19,117 nt of DNA, taken from an uncultured Lentisphaeria bacterium (lineage in GTDB: Bacteria > Verrucomicrobiota > Lentisphaeria > JABSQK01 > CAJWLW01). The notes beneath the pieces were generated by a model that saw only the letters and a program-made list of their open reading frames with translations, had not been told where the DNA came from and ran no database searches. Every line of letters starts with the position of its first letter. The stretch's first letter is position 1. The stretch lies in NCBI GenBank assembly GCA_913042885.1, contig CAJWLW010000064.1, positions 1-19,117 of the forward strand. Direction: 5' to 3'. The translations under genes and the position numbers were made by a program. Below, in pieces: positions 14,772 through 19,117 of the stretch.

Positions 14772-17700
14772 CGCGAGATTGGATGATGGCAGCGGGAAGC
14801 TCGGCTTGATGGAAGATTGCATTATTTCGAAAAAATTGCAGATCCTTGATGAACTGTGTGCCGTATCAATAGCGCCCATCGAGGGCTGGACGTCGCGCAC
14901 CGCGGTCCATGACGGCCCCGGCCGATACACTTATGACAGCCGGTGGGCGCGCACATCACTTCCGTGCAGCTTTGCGGCTGGACAAACTGCGTTTCTGAAG
15001 ACACGCGTTTCAATTCCCGACTCGGTCACGCTCCGTCGTGCGTATCTTCAATTCGACTTCGAGATGATGGAGGGGTTGCTGGCCGTAGACGGCGAGCCCT
15101 ATTGTGGCCTGGATGCCAATCACCGGCGGGTTCTAGTCCCGGGAAAAAGCGACTACGAACTCGCGATCGAGTTTGCTTCCGTTCCGGATGTCATCTCCAA
15201 CTCGGCGCTGCGCTTCAAGCGCGGCTTGTTCAAGGGCGGGTGCATCTGTGTCGTCGATCGCAAGGTCGAGGCCTTCTGCCTCCAGGCACGGTTTGCGTGG
15301 GAGACGTCGCGGGTCGCCGGCGACGAACGCACCGTGCGCTTACTCGGCGAGGCTGTCGAGGCAGCGTTGCTGGCAGTTGATCTGACATTGCCCCGGCGCC
15401 AGTTCCTGGCCGAAGTTGGAAAGGCTGCCGGCATACTGAAGGACAGGTTGGCTGCGATCGATTCCGGTGCTGCCAATGGTCGGGTCTTTGCAACGGGTCA
15501 CACCCATATCGACACCGCCTGGTTGTGGCCGCTCAAGGAAACGATTCGCAAGTGCAGTCGAACATTCGCCACGGCCTGCCGGCTGATGGAGCGCTACCCG
15601 AACTATTATTTCGCCTGCAGCCAGCCGCAACTCTACCAGTATACCAGGCAGCATTTTCCATCCCTGTACAAGCAGATCAAGAAGCGCGTCCGCGAAGGGC
15701 GTTGGGAAACCACTGGCGCCATGTGGGTCGAGACCGACTGCAACGTTCCGTCGGGCGAATCGCTCATCCGCCAGGTGCTCTACGGTCTGGATTTCTTCAA
15801 GACAGAGTTCGGCACCCGCCCGCGAAACTGCTGGCTGCCGGATGTGTTCGGGTATCCCGCGTCGTTGCCGGAGATCCTGCGCGGCTGCGGCCTCGACAGT
15901 TTCTTCTCGACCAAAATCCACGGCCCGCCATTTCCACGCAATGACTTTCCGCACCACCTGTTCCGCTGGCGCGGACTGGACGGCACCGAGATACTGACGC
16001 ATCTCCCGAAACTCAAGTACGATTACGTCGGCGCGCCGGACCCGGAACAGCTCACGATCGCCTGGAACCAATACACCCAGAAGGCTGAATACCCGGAAGT
16101 GCTTTTTCCTTTCGGTCACGGCGATGGCGGCGGTGGCGTCGCGGAAGTCCAGCTCGATATGCTGAAACTCGCCGAGGACGGCTTCCCCGGTCTCCCCGCG
16201 GTGCGAACCGGTCCCTCGGAACAATATTTCGACGAACTCGCCGCCGCCAACCCGGATTTGCCGGTGTGGGACGGCGAGCTGTACCTGGAAGGACATCGCG
16301 GCACCTACACGACGCATTCGCAACTGAAGCGGGCGAACCGGGTCAGCGAGCTGTTGCTGCGGGAGGCCGAAATCTTCGGCTCCATCGCGACCTGCAGTGG
16401 TTGCCATGCCAGCGGCAAGGGATTTGACGCGACGGTCCTCAGGAAGCCGTGGGAACTGGTTCTGCTGCATCAATTCCACGATATCCTGCCCGGCAGCTCC
16501 ATCGGCATGGTGTATCCCGAATCGCTGAGCGACCATGCCGGCGCCCAGCGCACGGCACGCAAGGAACTGGACAACAGCCTCGGTCGAATCACCCCGGGAA
16601 AAGCCACCGGCAGAAACCCCAATGCCCTGTGCGTCTTCAATTCGCTTTCCTGGCCGCGAACCGATGTTTGCGTGGCAACCGTGCCGGACACCCAAACACC
16701 AGCCTGCCTGACCGGGCCGGACGGCAGCGTCTGCCCGGTCCAGCTCATCAGCCGTGACGCCGGCCAGGCGACCATCGTCTTTCAACCCGGAAACGTTCCG
16801 CCGATGGGGCACGCGGTCTTCAGGTTTTGCGCCGCCGCCAGCGAGCCGGGATCAACGATGGACGTTTCCGGAAAACGACTGGAGAATGCATACTTCCGCA
16901 TCGACCTGACACCGCGGGGCGGCATAGCCAGGCTGTTTGACAAAAGGCACAAGCGCGATGTCCTGGTCAGCGGGCAGACCGGAAATGATCTGCAACTGCT
17001 GCAGGACGGACCCGAGCACGAAGATGCGTGGAATGTTCACGCGTCAGCCGACAAGCGGCGATATCCGATCGCCGGCCGGGCATCCGTCACGGTCCTCGAA
17101 GCGGGTCCCGTCCGCGGTGTTGTGCGGGTCGAACGAACACATCGCGACACGGTGATCAGCCAGGACATCGTCATTTATGCCGAGCTCCCGCGCATCGATT
17201 TCGTCACCCGCGTCGACTGGCAGGAGCGGCAGACGATGTTGAAGGTGGCCTTTCCATTGGAAATCCGTGCGACGCAGGCGACGTGCGAGGTGCAGTTCGG
17301 CGCCGTCGCGCGGCCCACCCATCGCAACACATCATGGGACGAGGAGAAATTCGAGGTGCCGTGTCAGCGCTGGGTCGACCTCTCGGAGGCCGGCTATGGA
17401 GTCAGCCTGCTGAACGATTGCAAGTACGGCTGCGATGTCCTCGGGAGCGTGATGCGGCTGACGCTGCTGCGGGGCACGACGTGGCCGGACCCGGAAGCCG
17501 ACCGCGGCCATCACGAATTTACCTATTCCCTCCTGCCGCATGCCGGCGACTGGTGCGAGGGTGAGACCGTTCGTCGGGCATGGGAGTTGAACGTGCCGGC
17601 TCGGGCAGTGCCTATTCGACGTCCGGAGAGCGGCCGGTTGGAACGCAGCTTTCTGTCCTTGACAGGTGCGGCGGTCGTGGTCGAGGCGTTCAAGCCGGCC

Positions 17701-17907
17701 GAGGACGGCAGGGGCTTCATCCTGCGCGTGTATGAGCCACACGGCGGCAGGGGGCAAGTCACGGTCAACCTGGACATGGCGGTGTCGAAAGTCTTTGCAT
17801 GCAACCTGGTGGAGGAAGATGGGCAGGCGATCCCAATCCGCAAAGCAAACTTCCGCTTCGACCTCGATCCTTTCCAGATCCGCGCCTTCCGCCTGCTCGG
17901 CGGCTAG
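14764..17907 (+). CDS. GH38 family alpha-mannosidase
   Basis: 1047 residues from ATG 14764, which overlaps the aminotransferase stop by 8 bases; ATG 14809 (residue 16) is an equally plausible start because MEDCIISKKLQILDEL fits the family N-terminus. Neither has a strong ribosome binding site. The GH38 catalytic domain starts near residue 240: GHTHIDTAWLWP gives zinc ligands His248 and Asp250; WLPDVFGY gives the nucleophile Asp360; FGHGDGGGG lies near 451-459; and LLHQFHDILPGSS (568-580) carries the conserved His572-Asp573. A C-terminal beta-sandwich follows from about 620. GH38 enzymes are retaining, zinc-dependent and remove alpha-linked mannose; bacterial cytosolic forms of 1000-1050 residues are common and this length fits. 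No signal peptide. All catalytic residues are present, so it should be active. It ends 10 bases before the convergent PhyH gene. Confidence 0.95.
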   Translation: MGDARLDDGSGKLGLMEDCIISKKLQILDELCAVSIAPIEGWTSRTAVHDGPGRYTYDSRWARTSLPCSFAAGQTAFLKTRVSIPDSVTLRRAYLQFDFEMMEGLLAVDGEPYCGLDANHRRVLVPGKSDYELAIEFASVPDVISNSALRFKRGLFKGGCICVVDRKVEAFCLQARFAWETSRVAGDERTVRLLGEAVEAALLAVDLTLPRRQFLAEVGKAAGILKDRLAAIDSGAANGRVFATGHTHIDTAWLWPLKETIRKCSRTFATACRLMERYPNYYFACSQPQLYQYTRQHFPSLYKQIKKRVREGRWETTGAMWVETDCNVPSGESLIRQVLYGLDFFKTEFGTRPRNCWLPDVFGYPASLPEILRGCGLDSFFSTKIHGPPFPRNDFPHHLFRWRGLDGTEILTHLPKLKYDYVGAPDPEQLTIAWNQYTQKAEYPEVLFPFGHGDGGGGVAEVQLDMLKLAEDGFPGLPAVRTGPSEQYFDELAAANPDLPVWDGELYLEGHRGTYTTHSQLKRANRVSELLLREAEIFGSIATCSGCHASGKGFDATVLRKPWELVLLHQFHDILPGSSIGMVYPESLSDHAGAQRTARKELDNSLGRITPGKATGRNPNALCVFNSLSWPRTDVCVATVPDTQTPACLTGPDGSVCPVQLISRDAGQATIVFQPGNVPPMGHAVFRFCAAASEPGSTMDVSGKRLENAYFRIDLTPRGGIARLFDKRHKRDVLVSGQTGNDLQLLQDGPEHEDAWNVHASADKRRYPIAGRASVTVLEAGPVRGVVRVERTHRDTVISQDIVIYAELPRIDFVTRVDWQERQTMLKVAFPLEIRATQATCEVQFGAVARPTHRNTSWDEEKFEVPCQRWVDLSEAGYGVSLLNDCKYGCDVLGSVMRLTLLRGTTWPDPEADRGHHEFTYSLLPHAGDWCEGETVRRAWELNVPARAVPIRRPESGRLERSFLSLTGAAVVVEAFKPAEDGRGFILRVYEPHGGRGQVTVNLDMAVSKVFACNLVEEDGQAIPIRKANFRFDLDPFQIRAFRLLGG

Positions 17908-17917
17908 CCTGGATTAT

Positions 17918-18829
17918 TCATTTCCGGTTGGCGTCATAACGCCGAAAACCACGGAGCATCAGCCCCTTCTGGTTCTCCTTGCTCGCCTCCGCGGCAAGTT
18001 TCTCGGCCTCGGCAGGATTTTTCCTGTCTTCGGTCGTGATGATGACATAATCGTCGGCGTTGCGGTAGCGGTTGATGAATACCGGCCGGGGCTCTGACGA
18101 CCAGTTCGGTTTCGAACCGTGGATGCAGTTGATATGAAAGAAAATCGAGTCGCCGGCTTTACCCTCGATCGGGGTGGACCGTTCCCACGGCCACACTTTC
18201 TCGTTGAGGCCGAGGTGGCTGAAGGTGTCCTCGTGCTCGAGAAGGCCCATTTTGAAGCTGCCCGGTACCACATGCAGGCAGCCGTTCTCGAGATTCGTAT
18301 CGACCACGTAGGTCAACTGCCCCAGCGGTCCCTCGTAGCGATGCTCGAAATAGGCGCCATCCTGGTGCAGATGCTTGGGATGGCCGCCGACCGCTTCCTT
18401 GACCAGGGATTGACCGTCGCTGAATAGCTCGATGTTCGGACCAAGGATAGCCTCCGCCAGATCCAAAGTTGTGGGATCCAGGGCGGTGCGCATGAAAGCG
18501 GCGCTGTTGTAGTAATTGATCGGCAGGCACATGATCTGTTTGTCGCGCTCGAATTGCTCCGGTGCGGGCAGCAGCAGTGCACCGTTTGGCGTCAACCACC
18601 CCGCTGGAATCGGCTTGGCATCGTCGATCTGCGCGATGGTTTCCTCGATCACCCGGTTGATTTGGCGGCTCATCTCCTCGAGGTGCGGCTTCATGAGCCC
18701 GCGAACCACGATGCAGCCATGCTCTCTGTACACAGCTGCGGCCTTTTCGATGTCGAGGTCCGCGGCAGCGAAATCCAAATCGGCGATATCCACGATTGGC
18801 AGGTCCGCGTGCTTGGGGTCATTGTCCAT
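17918..18829 (-). CDS. Phytanoyl-CoA dioxygenase (PhyH) family protein 3
   Basis: 303 residues on the minus strand. YREHGCIVVRGLMKPH is the PhyH opening. Iron ligands are His155 and Asp157 in KHLHQDGAYFEH and distal His237 in NCIHGSKPNWSSEPRP, with Arg248 as likely 2-oxoglutarate anchor; GCLHVVPGSFKMG is the core strand. The C-terminal 30 residues are charged and Ala/Glu/Lys-rich. ATG at 18829 has GAGG (18836-18839 on the plus strand) about 6 bases upstream. It faces the mannosidase gene with a 10-base gap and has its own plausible promoter at 18858-18886. Substrate unknown. It is the most divergent of the three PhyH proteins, with an extra acidic N-terminal stretch of about 30 residues. Confidence 0.9.
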   Translation of the reverse strand: MDNDPKHADLPIVDIADLDFAAADLDIEKAAAVYREHGCIVVRGLMKPHLEEMSRQINRVIEETIAQIDDAKPIPAGWLTPNGALLLPAPEQFERDKQIMCLPINYYNSAAFMRTALDPTTLDLAEAILGPNIELFSDGQSLVKEAVGGHPKHLHQDGAYFEHRYEGPLGQLTYVVDTNLENGCLHVVPGSFKMGLLEHEDTFSHLGLNEKVWPWERSTPIEGKAGDSIFFHINCIHGSKPNWSSEPRPVFINRYRNADDYVIITTEDRKNPAEAEKLAAEASKENQKGLMLRGFRRYDANRK

Positions 18830-18857
18830 GATTGGCCTCGATTCTGTTTCTCCTACA

Positions 18858-18886
18858 ACTGTAGCGACTCAACTGGGAACTGACAA
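18858..18886 (-). promoter_or_regulatory. Sigma70-like promoter upstream of PhyH 3
   Basis: On the minus strand TTGTCA (18881-18886) is followed after exactly 17 bases by TACAGT (18858-18863), matching the -35 at 5/6 and the -10 at 4/6. It lies 29-57 bases upstream of the ATG at 18829, on the correct strand. The -10 sits inside a small dyad CTACA/TGTAG (18853-18864), which could be a regulator site. Confidence 0.4.
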
Positions 18887-18981
18887 CTTCGGAGGTTTTT
18901 TCCAAGTTTTGGTAATAATCGGGTGTGGCGGTAATTTCGGCAGAATACCGGGATTACACAATCGCTGAATGGAGGACTGCC

Positions 18982-19117
18982 GTGAGCGAACTTGGCAGGC
19001 AAGCCCGATTGCGGCATACTCGGCGATTTCCTGAAAGTGCGATCGCGGGCTGCACCATGACTCTGCCGCCGGTTGAGATTCACACCGTTGTAGAGGTTGA
19101 CATTCAGGCGTGTATCA
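18982..19117 (+). CDS. Possible start of an unrecognised gene (cut by window edge)
   Basis: GTG at 18982 has a perfect GGAGG (18971-18975) with 6-base spacing and opens 45 codons to the window end without a stop: MSELGRQARLRHTRRF..., later TLPPVEIHTVVEVDIQACI. No family is recognisable from this length. The 152 bases between it and the PhyH gene would be a divergent promoter region. The ribosome binding site is the main support; the frame is too short to prove coding. Confidence 0.35.
   Translation, partial: MSELGRQARLRHTRRFPESAIAGCTMTLPPVEIHTVVEVDIQACI

Noticed and set aside
15340..16812. Minus-strand open frame of about 490 codons opposite the alpha-mannosidase
   Set aside because: The plus strand carries all GH38 catalytic motifs across this interval; the antisense translation has no recognisable family.
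1..19117. CRISPR arrays, tRNA or rRNA genes, transposases, riboswitches
   Set aside because: I saw no regularly spaced repeats of CRISPR length, no tRNA-like or rRNA-like stretches, no transposase motifs and no recognisable riboswitch core.

Overview
The window looks like chromosomal sequence of a GC-rich, free-living or host-associated member of the PVC superphylum (Lentisphaerota/Kiritimatiellota-like or Planctomycete-like) or of a lineage with a similar gene repertoire such as Hydrogenedentes or Poribacteria. The pointers are a solitary H-X9-DG type pseudopilin with the [17 protein letters not shown] membrane helix, a very large secreted GH2-like protein with extra domains, several phytanoyl-CoA dioxygenase (PhyH) family oxygenases, and GH32/43-like and oligogalacturonate-lyase-like beta-propellers. 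The lineage is inferred from gene content only.

Layout. 1-104: C-terminal tail of an unrecognised gene. 189-5315 (+): secreted GH2-like multidomain protein of about 1708 residues ending in a TPR tail. 5355-6080 (-): pseudopilin, convergent with the GH2-like gene. 6081-6713: no intact gene, but an NAD-dependent epimerase remnant that still has a good ribosome binding site. 6714-8360 (+): intracellular GH32/43-like beta-propeller protein A. 8361-8649: short 7-bp repeats, a possible promoter, and a truncated duplicate of the 5' end of a PhyH gene that lies intact at 12717. 8650-12197 (+): tight three-gene unit (PL22-like propeller, PhyH, GH32/43-like protein B) with a 6-bp gap and an ATGA overlap. 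12198-12716: gene-poor, with a DUF433-like remnant on the minus strand. 12717-17907 (+): second tight three-gene unit (PhyH, DegT/DnrJ/EryC1 aminotransferase, GH38 alpha-mannosidase). 17918-18829 (-): third PhyH gene, convergent with the mannosidase, with a plausible promoter upstream. 18982-end: possible start of another gene.

How the genes may work together. From 6714 to 18829 there are three Fe(II)/2-oxoglutarate oxygenases, two paralogous GH32/43-like propellers, a lyase-like propeller, a PLP sugar aminotransferase and an alpha-mannosidase. None of these has a visible signal peptide, so they probably act in the cytoplasm on an imported, modified (for example methylated or amino-) oligosaccharide, or on a glycoconjugate. 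The large GH2-like enzyme and the upstream tail gene form a separate, exported unit. The combined oxidation, transamination and glycosidic-cleavage cluster is the best candidate here for an undescribed pathway; its substrate cannot be read from the sequence.

The clearest structural oddities are the 69-bp, roughly 90% identical PhyH 5' duplication (8537-8605 versus 12717-12785), the related 7-bp repeat arrays upstream of both copies, and a perfect 17-bp inverted repeat inside the coding sequence of propeller protein B (11959-11995).
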